Shown: in pieces, positions 37,755 through 51,127 of the stretch
Numbering within the stretch: position 1 is the first letter of the stretch
Layout: each line of letters starts with the position of its first letter
Assembly: GCA_009823395.1 (NCBI GenBank)
Contig: CM020519.1
Span: forward strand, 16,639,501-16,703,500
DNA: 64,000 bases
Origin: Thamnaconus septentrionalis
Lineage: Eukaryota > Chordata > Actinopteri > Tetraodontiformes > Monacanthidae
Direction of reading: 5' to 3'
Program-made: the position numbers and the translations under genes
The notes under the pieces: model-generated
Database searches by the model: none
Told to the model about the DNA's origin: nothing
The model's input: the letters and a program-made list of their open reading frames with translations, nothing else

Positions 37755-37990
37755 AGACACAGTGGTGTAGTGGTGCACTGTCGCCTCACAGCTAGAAGGT
37801 TGTGGCTGCGATCGGCGGACCTGGCTCTAAATTGGCCGTAGATGTGTGTGCTAGTGTGAATGGGTCTTTTTTTTTTTCTTTCAATGCGGTCGTTGCGAGT
37901 TGTGACGACTTATCCGGGGTGTAATCCCGCCTGCGATCAGTGACACTGAGCGCAGGGGAAGCGCTAACAGAAAATGGACAGCTAGATGGA
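37755..37990 (+). mobile_element. diverged SINE copy
   Basis: The tRNA-like head ACAGTGGTGTAGTGGTGCAC...CGCCTCACAGCTAGAAGGTTG and tail CGACTTATCCGGGGTGTAAT follow the order of the 15331-15713 SINE but with much divergence and a poly-T interruption. Confidence 0.65.
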
Positions 37991-38552
37991 GCTTAGAAGG
38001 AAGAGGCAGATTCAGGCGGCTTGGCGCAGTTTAAATAGAGCTTAATTTGATTAAATATGATTAAATATTTCTGCTGCTGTTTGGAACACTGAGTGTATAC
38101 CACAGAATGTGCAAAAAGATGGACGGAGCCTCCGGTTTCAAAAAAGGAGGCCACCGTGGGAATACCGACAACCTGCATTCTATTGTCTGGCCAGCTGGGG
38201 CCGCCAAAGCTGGTTGCAAACTGACTAAAAACGACTGGCTGTGGAAATGGTAAGGAGCCATAAATATGTACCGTTAAAAGCTAGCTTAGTTTATCTTTTT
38301 ATTTTAGGGTCAAAACTGCTGGTAAAAAGATTCTGCAAATAGGCTCCCTACTGTTCGTTTTGTCCGATTTGGTTTAATGTTGAGTAATAACGGCCATAAA
38401 GCTGTGGCCACGGTTAAAATTAGCCAACTGTAGTCGGCCCACAGGTAGGTGGGTGGGTGGGTGTCTGGGGCACGCACGGCTCCTCCCACACATCCAAACA
38501 TGGGATCTTCCGGTTTCAAAACCGAAAACCCCTTGGCTTCAGAACCTCCCGG

Positions 38553-38623
38553 CATTGGAAAGCCAATGAATGACGTCACAATGACTCAGCCTCTCATGAA
38601 AACAGTCAGTGACTCATGAGTCA
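38553..38623. promoter_or_regulatory. CCAAT / CRE / AP-1 site cluster in lama2 intron 1
   Basis: In 71 bp: inverted CCAAT boxes CATTGG...CCAATG (38553-38568), a perfect CRE palindrome TGACGTCA (38571-38578), an AP-1 site TGACTCA (38582-38588) and the 14-bp palindrome TGACTCATGAGTCA (38610-38623), which holds two AP-1 sites. The motifs are plainly visible; enhancer function is inferred. Confidence 0.45.
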
Positions 38624-39138
38624 TCATGAAACATCAGTGAGGCATAAATGCAACACATAATAGTAACACAATTTTATTGGGATTCAAACAGTTCCCTCAA
38701 GTCACTTGAGTCTGGTCTTCAACCTTTGGAACGTTCCCCCCTGTTTACTTGTTTATTCCATATTAACTGAACTTCTTCTTCTTGTCTTTCGCCCCAATTA
38801 TTTTTAGCGCGACACACACAACCCGACGCGTCAGGGTCCAGTTCTGTGAGACGCTGCACAGGGCGCTTGCCTGGGACACGATGCGACAACACAAGTACGA
38901 TTCTCCCAATTAGGCGCCGCCTCATTTTAGCACTACGGGGCTCATTTTGGCCCCTAGTACTCATACACACACACGCTGCATTTCTGCCAACCTTATGATG
39001 TTGTGAACCGGATAGGCCATTGTGAAATAATTCACAGCATTCTGGCAGCGTCCAATCGCAGAACTGCACCAAAAACTCCCTGGTGCCACTGGTCTATTAT
39101 TGCGGGGCAGCAAAGGCTCTGTGGCCCACATCTATTTG

Positions 39139-39139
<1 letters not shown>

Positions 39140-39177
<38 letters not shown>

Positions 39178-39182
39178 TGAGC
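39140..39182. repeat. (GT)n(GA)n microsatellite
   Basis: GT array followed by GA array, with a short CA array at 39197-39212. Confidence 0.92.
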
Positions 39183-40864
39183 GAGCGAGCGTCCACGCAC
39201 ACACACACACATTTTTCATATATTTTCATCTTGTGTCGGATGTGAACATTTGCTCTGCATTCGGCTCTCTGCGGGTTTGCCTTGGACCAGAATAATGGAA
39301 ATACAAAAAGTATATATAATGGAAATGTGAAATTACATACAGAACGTATCCCGCTTCCCCTCTTTGCAAACACACGCGCGAAAATTGATGAGAAAAGCAA
39401 CTGGAATAATGGAAAAGCAAGAGCGTCCATGCTACAGATGCCTCTTTCTTCCCCCTCTGCCTCCATTTTTCCTCTTTTCCTCGACACAGCATTTACACCA
39501 GCACGCGCTCACACCCGCGTGAATGTTAAATCCGCAGCTAACCAGGCCGGTCTAATAGAGTTCCTCTCCTCTGATGCTTTATCTGCTCAATCACAAACTT
39601 TCAGGCCCAAAATAATGGCTTTTCTGTTTGCTGCGTCTTTGTGGTCGCCATTGTGTGCTGGCATGCAGGCGTGTGTGTGTGTGTGTGTGTGTTCTACATA
39701 CAGATATGTCAGTAAAGCCACAAACGACAATTGTCGGGTTAGCTTTGGTTCACTCAGCCAGCTGCCAGTCAAGACTGCTGGATGTATTTCATTTAAAGTT
39801 GATTTTAAGTTCCAAATGAGGATGAAATATTCACACTGCAAGGTGCTACAGTGAGATGTGAAAGTTTAGCAGATTAGGCACTGGGTTTAGAGTTTTAACC
39901 AAGGGCCAAAACTTAAAGAGGCCCTAATACGGCAATTTCCAGATTTAATAAATCTATTTTACTGGTCTACTAACAACAAAAAAATGTTATAATGTCTGTT
40001 TTTGTTCTTTCTTATTATTGGCCAGCACATCGCTAGCTGCTAGTGCTAACCAGCAAAGAAGGTGGCTACTAGCTAGTAAAGGCAGAAAAGTAGCAACAAA
40101 AAAAAAGTTCATCTAGAAATGTGCAACATCTCATTTTTTACTTGACATCTCTGTTTCTCCATTGTATTTAGAATGATTGGGGCCTGAATTCAGGAATAAC
40201 ACGACCAGACTTAAATTTTGAGTTAATTTTAAGTAGATGGAGCTTCAGGCTTGTGGATGAATTAAAGGTGGCACAGTAAGTGGCTGGACTTATTGTCTTT
40301 GGACCAAGCCTTTATTTCTCCATGGTTGGTGCTTCTTGGTGGGCCAAGAGTTAGTGAGAGGGTACCTGGCGCTGTTTGACTCTGCCATTCTTTATATTGA
40401 GAGCTGGCACTCAGTGGCATTTTACATTAAGAGACATTGCTCTTGAAATGTTTTAAAGATTAGTTGGCCACTCTCACCTGGCGTGACAGCTGGACTGGCT
40501 GTAGTTCAACTCTAAAGTCTTACTCGTTCATTTTGCCAACTTCTTCCAATTGGTCTTAATTTGTGGCGGATTTCAATCAGCTTGATTTGCTCTCTTAAAC
40601 CCCGCGGAGGAAAAAAAAGGGGCCAGGAGAGAAGAAGCTGCTTTGCTTTAGAAACTACTGCCGCGTTTTAAGAGATTAGCACGGCCATTGCAATAGACGG
40701 AGTTTTATTAGAACTGTCTGGCAGTTGCACATTAAAAGCAAAACTGCACTGAAAGCTTTTGTCTGGATCCACTTTCCCCTGCAGAGTATGGCAGTTAGCC
40801 ACTGGGCCATGAACAAAAACTCTGAATGGTCCACTTGAATATGATGAAAAAAAATTCCTAACAC

Positions 40865-41342
40865 TTTTCCGGACTATAGAGCGCACCTCAATATAAGCTT
40901 CACCCACTAAGTTTTTTTTTTTTAAAATCGGAAATGTACATATATAAGCCGCATGGGGCTATAAGCCGCCAATATTTAGGTAGTGAAATGAGATATATAT
41001 TGGATAGATAGATGGATAAAGATTAGATAGATAGATTTACCAGTACACAGAAAGATTTCTTACTTGTTTATTTACATAACTGAACTGATTAGTTTCCGAA
41101 CGGTGCCGGTAACACAGCAGTAAAAGTGCTGATCAACCAAAACAGAGAAGTTGCGCACTTTCTTCAGTGTCGGAGTTGAACAGCCTCAGAAGAGCTTCGT
41201 CACATACCTTTGCTGTCTCGTTTTTGCACTTCCCGCTAAAGCGCAGTAAAACCCGAAGTAAAACCCACAGAAAAGCCGCACCTCTGCATAAGCCGCGTGG
41301 TTGAAGGCGTGGGGAAAAAGTAGCGGCTAATAGTCCGGAAAA
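40865..41342. mobile_element. 'TTTTCCGGACTAT' TIR MITE, 478 bp
   Basis: Inverted ends TTTTCCGGACTAT (left) and ATAGTCCGGAAAA (right). 'Ataagccgc' words recur near both ends, typical of a fish DNA-transposon MITE. No coding capacity; target duplication not clear. Confidence 0.82.
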
Positions 41343-42775
41343 TACGGTACACATTGATGCAATCAGCAATACATGTTTACAAGATATAAGACTCTAACTG
41401 GAAAAAGCCAACTCTCCCAGTCATGGCTTTGTCTCAGAGCGGAAGCCCTGATTAGGACCGCACATCAGGCCGAGATCATCACAACATGGGGAAAGAGGAC
41501 CTGCCGTGGGCCGGACAGGTCACGAGTGCGAGGGTCAGAGTTCACTGCAATATTAAGGCCGCGGCTGACCAGAGAACACACAACAACAAACATGCCCCCC
41601 CGCAATGCCTTCCTTGCTACTTCTACCATTTGACGAACACGAGCAACACCCGCCCGCCCACCCGCCCACATACAAATGCACACACAACGTTTTGAGAACC
41701 ATGTTGTGGCCATGTGTTTGAACAAGGATGTCACGGGTAAAAAAGTAACTAGTAATTTCCAACAGGCGCTGGAACCGACTTCAGAGAAATCGCCGGTCTG
41801 GCAAGAATGTGTGACTCAGACGCCGCGGCCGCAGTCGACGGAGTACAAAATGCGCGAGTCTAGTAGCGTAAAAAACCATCGGCTTTTACAGCGAGAGAAC
41901 ATCCACGCAGTACCTTTGATACCTGCCGCAGCCCAGTACTGTGGGTTTGCCTTCCGGAGGAAAAGGGGCCGACAGAATGATTCCCTTTTATGTTTTTTTT
42001 TTTCCCTCCTCACTTTCATAAAAAAAAAAGAGAAACGGCACAAAAAATAAAAAGAAAACTGTAGTAAAACAGATGTGAGGGATTTCAAGTTCCAGTGTGC
42101 CCCACGGCTTTGTTAGATTAGGAACATTAAACTGATTTAGGAGATTCAAAAGTGACACCCTTTTTGAAAATCTGGTTTATTAGTAAGAAGTCTAAAGTTA
42201 AGCCACAGCAAGCCGGAAAAACTTAAGGATATTTGCAAGGGCTTAACAATTAAGGATTTGTGAATCATGTGAACCTCCCTGACTGGGTTTTCAGTCAAGG
42301 AAGCTGTGTGAGTATAGCATAGGTTCAAATCTGTACAAATCTCTATGTTTTTTTAAACTTCTGTTTGGTATTTTTGGAAAAAAAAGAAGAGTACTAGCCA
42401 ACAGAAAAGCCTGAAATGCTAATCTTCTGTGTGCAAACATTTTGTTGTTGTTATTGTCAGCTATAATGAAGCTAATAGCGCAATAAGAGACAGTCTGCCT
42501 TGATGGAACATAGAGTAGACAACAGTCCATCCACTGTGTATGAATACATTATTTTGCCTTTAGATCCTTCAATGTTAAAATCTATTTAAACATATCAGAG
42601 GGCTCAGTCATCAGCTAACGCGGCATCCATTTCCTTCGTCACTGCTCCGACTAGACTTGGAGGAATTCACTGCTGTTTTTGGTAGATGACACACACCGAG
42701 GACCACCAATGACTGATATTTAACCTTGGTCAAGGGGCACAAGTGTCAAGGTAAAACCTTAAAAGGTTCTAAGGG

Positions 42776-42909
42776 GCCCTGCGATGAAATGGCTACTTGT
42801 CCAGGGTGTCACCCTGCCTTCGCCCTGTGACAGCTGGGATAGGCTCCAGCAGACCCCCGTGACCCTGAGCTCGGGAAGAAGCAGGTATGGAAAATGAATG
42901 AATGAATGC
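42776..42909 (+). mobile_element. SINE 3'-tail fragment with 12-bp TSD
   Basis: Begins GCCCTGCGATGAAATGG and ends in (GAAT)n. Perfect 12-bp direct repeats AGGTTCTAAGGG flank it (42764-42775 and 42910-42921). It is truncated at the same 5' point as the copy at 2548. Confidence 0.9.
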
Positions 42910-42946
42910 AGGTTCTAAGGGCCGAAGACGAAGGCTTAAAATTTAG

Positions 42947-43250
42947 CGATGCACTAATACCGATACCAGTATCGAGTATCTGTACCGATACCGCTGTTTA
43001 AATATGTGCCAATACCACAACAACGATACCAGTTATATATGTATGCATGACAATTTTCTCAAATTTGTGTTTGTACTGCTGGGGAACTTGTGACAGTCAG
43101 CCATGACTGACATGGTGAGGAATAGCTGTGGGGAAAAAAACATTAGACATTATAATTCCAAAAACTGTAATTTATCAAGTACCAGTATTGGTATCGGTGA
43201 GTACTGAAATGCAAGTACTCTTACTCTACTCCTTCTGTGAAAAAGTGGTG
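42947..43250. mobile_element. degenerate 'GCGATGCAC...' TIR element
   Basis: Shares TACCGATACCAGTATCGAGT and late CTCTACTCCTTCTGTGAAAAAG-type sequence with the copies at 11855 and 13608. The right terminus is lost. Confidence 0.68.
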
Positions 43251-45240
43251 TCTCTAAGTGGTGATTGGGATTTTAACTAAACATAGTTCAGCTTAAAGAC
43301 GGATGCCGGCTTGGTGCGTAACTTGCATCCCTCTCTGAAGTTCCACACTGTTGCCAACATGTTTACCATCTCCACAATCAAACTGGGCATACGTGCGGCC
43401 CATTTTTTTTTTTTTATGAGATCCCCCCGCAGTCCAGTTGCGGCCACTCTCAAGAATTTAGCTTTGCGTCGTCAGATTTATTTATTTTTTTTCAGACCAC
43501 CTGCTGATCACTGAATATCAGCCAATAACGATCTGCAGCCGATCAACGACAGCTTCCTGCCAAAAGATTCCTCCAATGTACCAGTTTGATGAAACATTGC
43601 GCATCCTAAACTTAGGTTTGGTCTGTATCTAAAGAATTTCCCAGCGGTATGACAAATTGCATCCCTTAAAAATAAAAAAATCAAAAGTCAAATAAATAAA
43701 TAAAAAGGTCGATTCAACACTTCCAGGCTGCTTTTCAGCTTTAGGATCATTTAGTTTGTTTGATCAGACTGAATCAGGCAATTGAACTTGACACATGCCC
43801 CCAAACTCAAACTGAATAGGCAATGAACTGCAATGGGTTTACTGATATATATGTATAGAAAGGAAATAGCATAATAATGGTCATTCTATTGTCCTTGATA
43901 TTGCAGACAAAAAGAAACCTTTTAAATAAGTGTGGTATGCATGTTTTAAACAAAGGTTGACAATATTGAAACGAATAACAACCATCACGACAACCAACTC
44001 TGGCGGTAAGCATCAGGGAAGTTATTGTCAGCGTAGCTTCCGTTCACACAGATTTGTCATTTACAACAAATCAAGTAGAGTTTCTCTCACTCTGGACGTG
44101 AGCACTGTCAAATCACTCTCTGGGTTCAACTGAATACCAGGAAATCTAAATTAAAAATTCAGATCCACTGTAACATTTGACAAGGTTCTCTAACGCTCGA
44201 CAGTCCCATTTTAAACACTTAAAGTATTGACGACAACTATTTATCAAGGTACAAAATCCATGCAACCCAACAGCCAAACTGTGGCAAGTAGCAATATAAC
44301 AACAGATCCAAATACACCAGACCACAATTAATATCCACAGTTCTAAAGTTTGGCCACACAACTAAAAGATACAAAACTCAAACTCTGAAAAGGGAGAAAT
44401 GAGGCTCTTGGGATTCTCGTTTTGCGAGCTGCCTTTGAACTGCTTGTCTCAGCGAGACTGGCTGCTCTCAGTGTGTTCACCATGAATAAACAGAGGTTCT
44501 GAGCTGGAAAGATCCTATCCAGTGAAATAGCATTTACCAGAAACCAGCAGCGAGGGAGTGGCAAGATGTGCAAAAACTCAGCTCAGCTCTTGTTCTGGAG
44601 CTGGTGGTCGAAATAAAGGGGGAGCTTTTGAACAGTCAAAGATGAGGAACAAGTCCACGATTACTTTATATACAAATGACAACTAAATTAGGTCGACCTT
44701 TACTTAATAAAATGCTTATTTTAATCATTGCTTATTTTAAAAGTTGCATCAAACAGACAGTGTTTTTTCAGAGAAGCTTCAAAAAAGAAGAAAAAAAGCC
44801 TAATGTTGAAAAACGAGACGGAAGGAAAAGAGCACCAAAGGTCAAAAATTTGATCTGGAATACAAATAAAAAAGACTGGAAGAAGACTAAATCCAAGACG
44901 TGAAGATGATGAAAAGAGGTGAGCAAGAAGGGAGACAAAAGCAGGGGGAAAGACGATCGGGAGGCCAGGGAATGAGAGGAGAGAAGAAAAGGAGCGAGAG
45001 GAGACGCAGGATTATGAATGGCGGAGGAGGGGGAAAGTGTTTACTCTGTGTGTCCGCCAGTGTGTGTGTGCGTCCGTAGGGGGTGCTCATTATTGACACC
45101 ATGTGTTACCACAGGAAGCGCCCTGGGAAAATATAAGCACCCAGGAAGATCAGAGGGGGACGGCGAGTCGAGGGAGAGACAGAGACGGGAAAGATGAAGG
45201 AAGCGAGGCCAACCCCAAGTCTCCGCAGCTGCAGATGTAT

Positions 45241-45265
45241 GTGTGTGTGTGTGTGTGTGTGTGTG
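45241..45265. repeat. (GT)n microsatellite
   Basis: Uninterrupted GT array. Confidence 0.93.
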
Positions 45266-45776
45266 CATCTGTGGGTGTAAGGGTCAGCGGCCTCTGTTTT
45301 TCTGTTTTAGCAGCTGTACATCTCTGCCATACTCCAGCCATGAAGTCAAAACGGCAGTTCGAAGAAACCGACTCAAGATCTGACAAAGAGACCTTTGCTA
45401 CAACTACACAAAGCGAGTTGTATTGGTCTGGCATTGCCAGAGGATTTGACAGGGTTTAACAGTTTGACAATAGCGGGGGAAGAGGGGGGGGCAGTGGTCT
45501 ATTCAAGAAATCTAGTTTGAGTTTATCAGTGAGTAGGTACAGCTGAGAACATTTTCAATGGGATGGGTAGGTAGATTGGTCAGTAGCTTCAATACAGTGG
45601 AATATTGTAGAATTAAACAGGTTAGGAGATCAAAATGATGAATGACACACATCTCCAGAAATGACAAAGGTCAATTTTAAAAAGAAACAATCTGATCTGC
45701 AAATGATTTAAAAGGCTTAGTGCTGTTTAGGCCAGCTTGTAAATGTGGTTTTAGCATGGAAGTGGTGAACAACCAG

Positions 45777-45800
45777 CTTTTTTTTTTTTTTTTTTTTTTT
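45777..45800. repeat. poly-T tract
   Basis: About 24 consecutive T. Confidence 0.95.
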
Positions 45801-46342
45801 ACTTCAAGAGTTAACTACCTGCAAAGACCTCAAATGAAATGCACAAAATTATGATTTTTTTTTTTTTCTCAAGTGGCCCCTCGAGGTACTGTAGCCAAAA
45901 ATCCCATACGGCCCAAAAAGCATTTCTCCCATCGACCGCAACACAAAAAGAAACACCTGTAAATGGCTGACAGGACGATTGCAACCCGAAACGCATTTAA
46001 TAGTAAAACTTTCTATAGCAGATTTTTAAGTCATGGACTATCAAGCATTCTAAATTTCTTTTTACAAAAGCCAGAAAATCACCAGAAAAGAATTAATTCC
46101 TAGCGTGATGTCACGGTGTTGTACGTGCTGCTGTTTCTCGGCTCGTTCTGATTGGCCAATGCATCCTAATACTGTATAACCTGTCAGTTACAGAGGCATG
46201 ATGGGAAGTGAAGCTACTGCACATGCTCAATGGGCCGCATAATGCGGAAGTCAGTACAAAATAGTGGACTTTTTCGGCGTACATGCTAGCAAGCTCGCTA
46301 GCAACTCCATAGAAAGGAATGGGCTGCCGTAATGGATCCTGA

Positions 46343-46480
46343 GGGGTTGGTCGGCAAGTAGAGAGACAAACAAATCAGTCCGCAGACAATTTGGTGTCAC
46401 ATGCTAACACGCTAACTCCACACAGAACAGTCTAGAGCCTGGGGAATCGAGCCACAACCTCTCGCCTCCTTGTTGTTACC
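46343..46480 (-). mobile_element. possible degenerate SINE fragment
   Basis: CTAACTCCACACAGAACAG and GGGGAATCGAGCCACAACCT recall the SINE's CTCCACACAGAAAG and GAATCGAACCCACGACCT. Weak. Confidence 0.4.
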
Positions 46481-46967
46481 GTTACCATTTCTTCTTCACG
46501 TTCCGTCCTCCTGCTCGACGCCCCTGGCCGTCTCACTCCTTAGGCTTACTCGCACAAGCGGCCAAAAAAAATAAAAAGTGGAGGTGCAAAGCGCCGGGCG
46601 CCCACGAACACACACTTTAGCAATTCATCAACTGGCGGCCCTGTCTCTTAGGGTATCTAAGCCCACGGCGGAGAAGGAGCCAGGGGCCGGGTGGCTATTG
46701 TGCCCCCTGGTAGAATTAACTATTGATTTTCTCCTCAGCGTTATCAATGCTGTTCTGACAACAAAACAGCAAGGAAACACTCGCACACACACCCCGGGCT
46801 CGCGCACGTGTGGGCGCACACTCGCTGGTGCAAAATGTTCTTTGTAGGAGGCAGCAGGGGTTGGGGAGGGATGCGGGGGGTACAAGTCAAACACTGACGG
46901 GCCGGAGTAATGAGCATGCGACGCTTCAGCAGGTACACAGCAACATGTGTGTGATGACAACAACAAA

Positions 46968-47053
<86 letters not shown>
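46968..47053. repeat. (AAT)n trinucleotide array, about 29 units
   Basis: Uninterrupted AAT array. Any ORF across it is poly-Ile, poly-Tyr or poly-Leu and not a gene. Confidence 0.98.
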
Positions 47054-47529
47054 GTGAGCATGCCAAACAAAAACAAGAAGAGAAACGTTTGTTTTGTCTC
47101 TTTCAACATGGATCATCGATGTGTCCCTGCGTTAAAGATTACAGCCACTAGTGCAAGAAATGATTCATTGCACTTTTAGGTGGGGAGAATAAGACTTTGC
47201 GACTCTCACTCCACTAAAAAGCACTTTGGGAAATCAATCACTGTTATCTGTAACAGCAACGACCTCACAGGGCCTCGTTTTGTCCCTTTTAACACACCAA
47301 AGTTGAGTCAGTTTCAGCAGGATGTAGGTGGCTGTAAACACAGGGCTAAATACCCTGGGGGATTTTTATGTCGTTTTTTTTTTTTTTTTTTAAAGCACTT
47401 TTGTATTAGCACTTTAGTATTGTGTGTCATATAGGACTGCTATAGAAATAGGAGTGCCACTCATCTTCGTTACAGACAAACAGAGTTGCTGTTTCAACTT
47501 AGCACCTGGCTAATTTTAGCCCCTAGTGG

Positions 47530-47530
<1 letters not shown>

Positions 47531-47584
<54 letters not shown>
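47531..47584. repeat. (CA)n microsatellite, 27 units
   Basis: Uninterrupted CA array. Confidence 0.98.
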
Positions 47585-47587
<3 letters not shown>

Positions 47588-48035
47588 CAGGTGGTCATGT
47601 AATGTATCTTTGGCACAATGTCACCGACCAATTCTTGTCCACCTTGACTCCAGTGACATCTTCATAGTGCAGTTAAGAATATGCACACACATACACACAC
47701 TCGCACACAAAGTAAGCATGGTCTCATGTGACCCAGCTGGCGTCTTTAATCTAAACCTTATGAGCAGGTTACACTCGCCGGGGCGAGACAGGCTCATCAT
47801 TCAAGTGCCAAGTTGCGAAAAACTCATTTTCCAAAATAAACTTTAATCCCCATGCGTTTCCGAGACGATGCTCAGCTAACGAACCCTCCCCACCCCCACC
47901 CTGCTCCATCAGCCAGGCAGGCAGTCAGTCAGTCAGGCATACTTCCCTCACTTCCCAAAGACAATTTTCTCTTCATCCCATCACGACCTGCCACATTTTT
48001 CCCCACACCGATCACTTTCGTGATGTCAAACATTC

Positions 48036-48057
48036 AAAAAAAAAAAAAAAAAAAATC

Positions 48058-48124
<67 letters not shown>
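48036..48124. repeat. poly-A followed by (TC)n, about 33 units
   Basis: Poly-A at 48036-48055, then an uninterrupted TC array at 48059-48124. Confidence 0.97.
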
Positions 48125-48126
<2 letters not shown>

Positions 48127-48569
48127 CCGCTGCTCATTTGTCACTTGGGCCCAGCTAATATTGCACCTCTTCAGCCTCTGAGGCCTGAGCGCTTTATGAT
48201 GGACATTGTCCTAAAGCTGATTCTGCTACCAAACACAAGTCACAAGAGAAGTGAGATCTGGTCCAGCTGATGTACAGTCACGCAAAACATGAAATCGCAA
48301 ATAAATTTAGTGGCACCCTAGAATTACCAGGGAAGAATTCACGTATGTGCGTCTTTAGAAGTGACCTTGACCGGAAGAACCAAGACTGGTGTTGCAAGTT
48401 GGGAAAGTCTGTAAATTTGCATTAAATTTCTTTAGACACTGCTGGGAACCCTGTTGGTGATATGTTAAGTTTAAAATTTTTGCGTTTGACAGAAATAAAT
48501 AAGAACCATAACGTTTTCGGAAACAAAGTCAATTGACAGGATGTTGACAGGAAATTTGGCATAAATGCA

Positions 48570-48910
48570 GCACTTTAGACTTTTTTTTTTTTTTCTAACC
48601 TTTTTTTAGCCACAGAACATTTTTGATGTTGAAAAAAAATCCCATGGCACGCCACCAACCAAAAATATTATAAAATTACGCTTTTTAGCCTCACAATGAC
48701 AACATAGTCGCTGGATTTATACTCAGTTTGAAACCTGGGCCTGTGTAGATGCACACAAAGCTGATATCCTGGGATATCAGGCTCACATTGCTTTTCAAGC
48801 ACAGTCACTCCACAATGGAATGTTATTTTGATTCGACCAATGAAGTGAAATTGGATAATTTTTCACGGCACAGCTGATATTATCTCATGATACAGTAGTG
48901 TGCCACGGTG
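48570..48910. repeat. probable decayed dispersed repeat
   Basis: Contains CCCATGGCACGCCACCAACC and CATGATACAGTAGTGTGCCACGG segments that resemble a common fish dispersed repeat from memory. Boundaries are uncertain and there is no second copy in the window. Confidence 0.3.
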
Positions 48911-49864
48911 TTCTGGACTGAGGCGGTTACAACAAATTTATTGGTGCTGAGGTTGGAAGCAATCAGAGAGGAGATTTATGGTGAAAGAAGACAAAAAGTT
49001 AGATGGTGTGAGAGAAGAAGAATGCGAGGAGATGATGGGATGGAGGTCGCTGATTGGCTGTTCCAACCCTTTGTAAGATGTAAATATCTTGTTTTTCCTT
49101 TCTTACTCTGTAAATATTTTATTTTATTTTTTTATTTATTTATTTTTTAATAGAAAAGAATACAGGTCTTCTATTCTATTAATTAATATAATTTTCCTCC
49201 TGTTTGCACTATATTGTTGCCATAATTATGCAAATTTCCCCAATGTGGGATTAATACAGACGTTCTATTCTATTCTATTCTAAATAAACAGGGCAGAGTC
49301 AGACCTGCAGGGCAAAGAACACCTGTATGACCGCTGTTTGCAAAAATACATGTCAATGTTATCTGAGGTAGCCTCTGCATTGTGGTGAAGAACTTCAGGA
49401 TTGAAAGAAAATACACAGAATCCCCCAAACACAGATAGCGGCTAAAGCTATCCGGCACCTTCGGATCCTTGTTTTGTCCCTTTCAGGGAACATCGTGACA
49501 TTTTCTCCCCACTGTTGACACAAAAGTCAAGTCCGCACGGTCACGCAAATAGAACATAAGAACGTCCACCGTCTTCCTGCCGCGTTCAGCTCACGACACA
49601 GATGGGAGGGGGCGCCTCGGCGATCAACCTGCTGGACTGAGAGGGAACTTTCAATTTGGTGATATTCACCGAATTTGGGCACGGGGGGGCAGAAGGGTCT
49701 GACAGCTTTCCCTCTGGTGCATTTCATCAGATCCATCCCACTAAGCTCAACTGCTTTCGCATTTACATAGCAGACTGACATCAAAATATTTTGCCCACAT
49801 CAGGACACTGAGATGAAATTCACCTCGTAGGAATGCTGATTTCTCTGATGGGCAGGGGGAAAAA

Positions 49865-49867
<3 letters not shown>

Positions 49868-49904
<37 letters not shown>
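49868..49904. repeat. (CA)n microsatellite
   Basis: Uninterrupted CA array. Confidence 0.95.
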
Positions 49905-49907
<3 letters not shown>

Positions 49908-50826
49908 TCTAAATTCCCATTGCACCTAACAGCACCAGCTCACATCAAGCTTGGTTAAGTCCCAATTACCATAAACTTACAAACACATCTGTGGAACCCT
50001 TATTGGCTATATATTTTTTTTAAAAAATATATATATACTTTAAACAGGAATTCTCCGTAGTATAAACTATTTTACATGATGTAGCTGCACCTTAAATAAG
50101 CACTAGCAAGGTAATCGATGGATTTTCTCACCCCACCTGACAGGTTCGGTAAGTAAAGGTCGCATTAAATCACGAAAAAGAAAAATCTTTATTTTGAAGC
50201 ATATTTGCAGGCGTTGTTTGGCTTCACTCCAAAGCGCAGTTTTTTTTTTTTTTAGGGTTTGCTTCAAATCCCCTCATGAAAACTCGAGCTCCTTGCTGCT
50301 AATCTACCCACTACAGCAAGGCAAATTTTCAGCGCTGTGAACTTTCCCCGTGACAGCTGCGCATTTCTGACATTTTCTAATCTTTAATCACCGATGTTTC
50401 GGCTCGACTCGGAGGGGGGGGGGGGGCGAACGCACAACAGCGGGTTTTATCTTAGAAAACTGCATGTCGGGTCATAATTTATGTGTAATTGCACTGATGG
50501 TTGTGATGGGGAGAAGGTTTGGTTTGCTCGTATGTCACAGCTCACTGTGCAGTTCACTGTGCGGAAGCAGGCTGCGCGCTCGATAATGAGTGCTTTGTGT
50601 GCAGAACATTGGAAAGCTATTTTGTGAAGGTGCAGTAAATGCTGCTCACGGCAGATTCGGAACTACAAGAACTGTGTAAAATTAACGCCGTGTGCAAGAA
50701 AGGTGTTAAATAAAGGGAGAACAAACACATTCTGTCATTACACCATTTTACAATGTTTGGAACTGTAGCATAAAAAAAAACACTTCTATACAATTAAAGA
50801 CGATTCGAAAGCAATAATTTATGTTT

Positions 50827-51095
50827 TAGGGACGCAATGGTTACTTGACATAGACGACCAAAATCGTTGACAAAATTTGTCCTCTATTCGTTGGTTACGT
50901 CATTGCGTGTATTTTTCTTGGCGTGGGGGAGAAATAAGATTGTTTTTCCGGAGTTGAGCAGCAAAGTTGTGAGTTATCTATGCAAAGAGTTGCACATGCT
51001 CAATAGCAACTGGGAAGTGACAGGACTTCAAAACTGGGCAAAATGGCGTCCAATGGAAACTCAATAGTGTTGGTGCATTTCATCCTCAAGGCGAC

Positions 51096-51127
<32 letters not shown>

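Noticed and set aside
46628..47151. ORFs up to 162 codons with poly-Leu, poly-Tyr or poly-Ile
   Set aside because: Translation of the AAT array in three frames.
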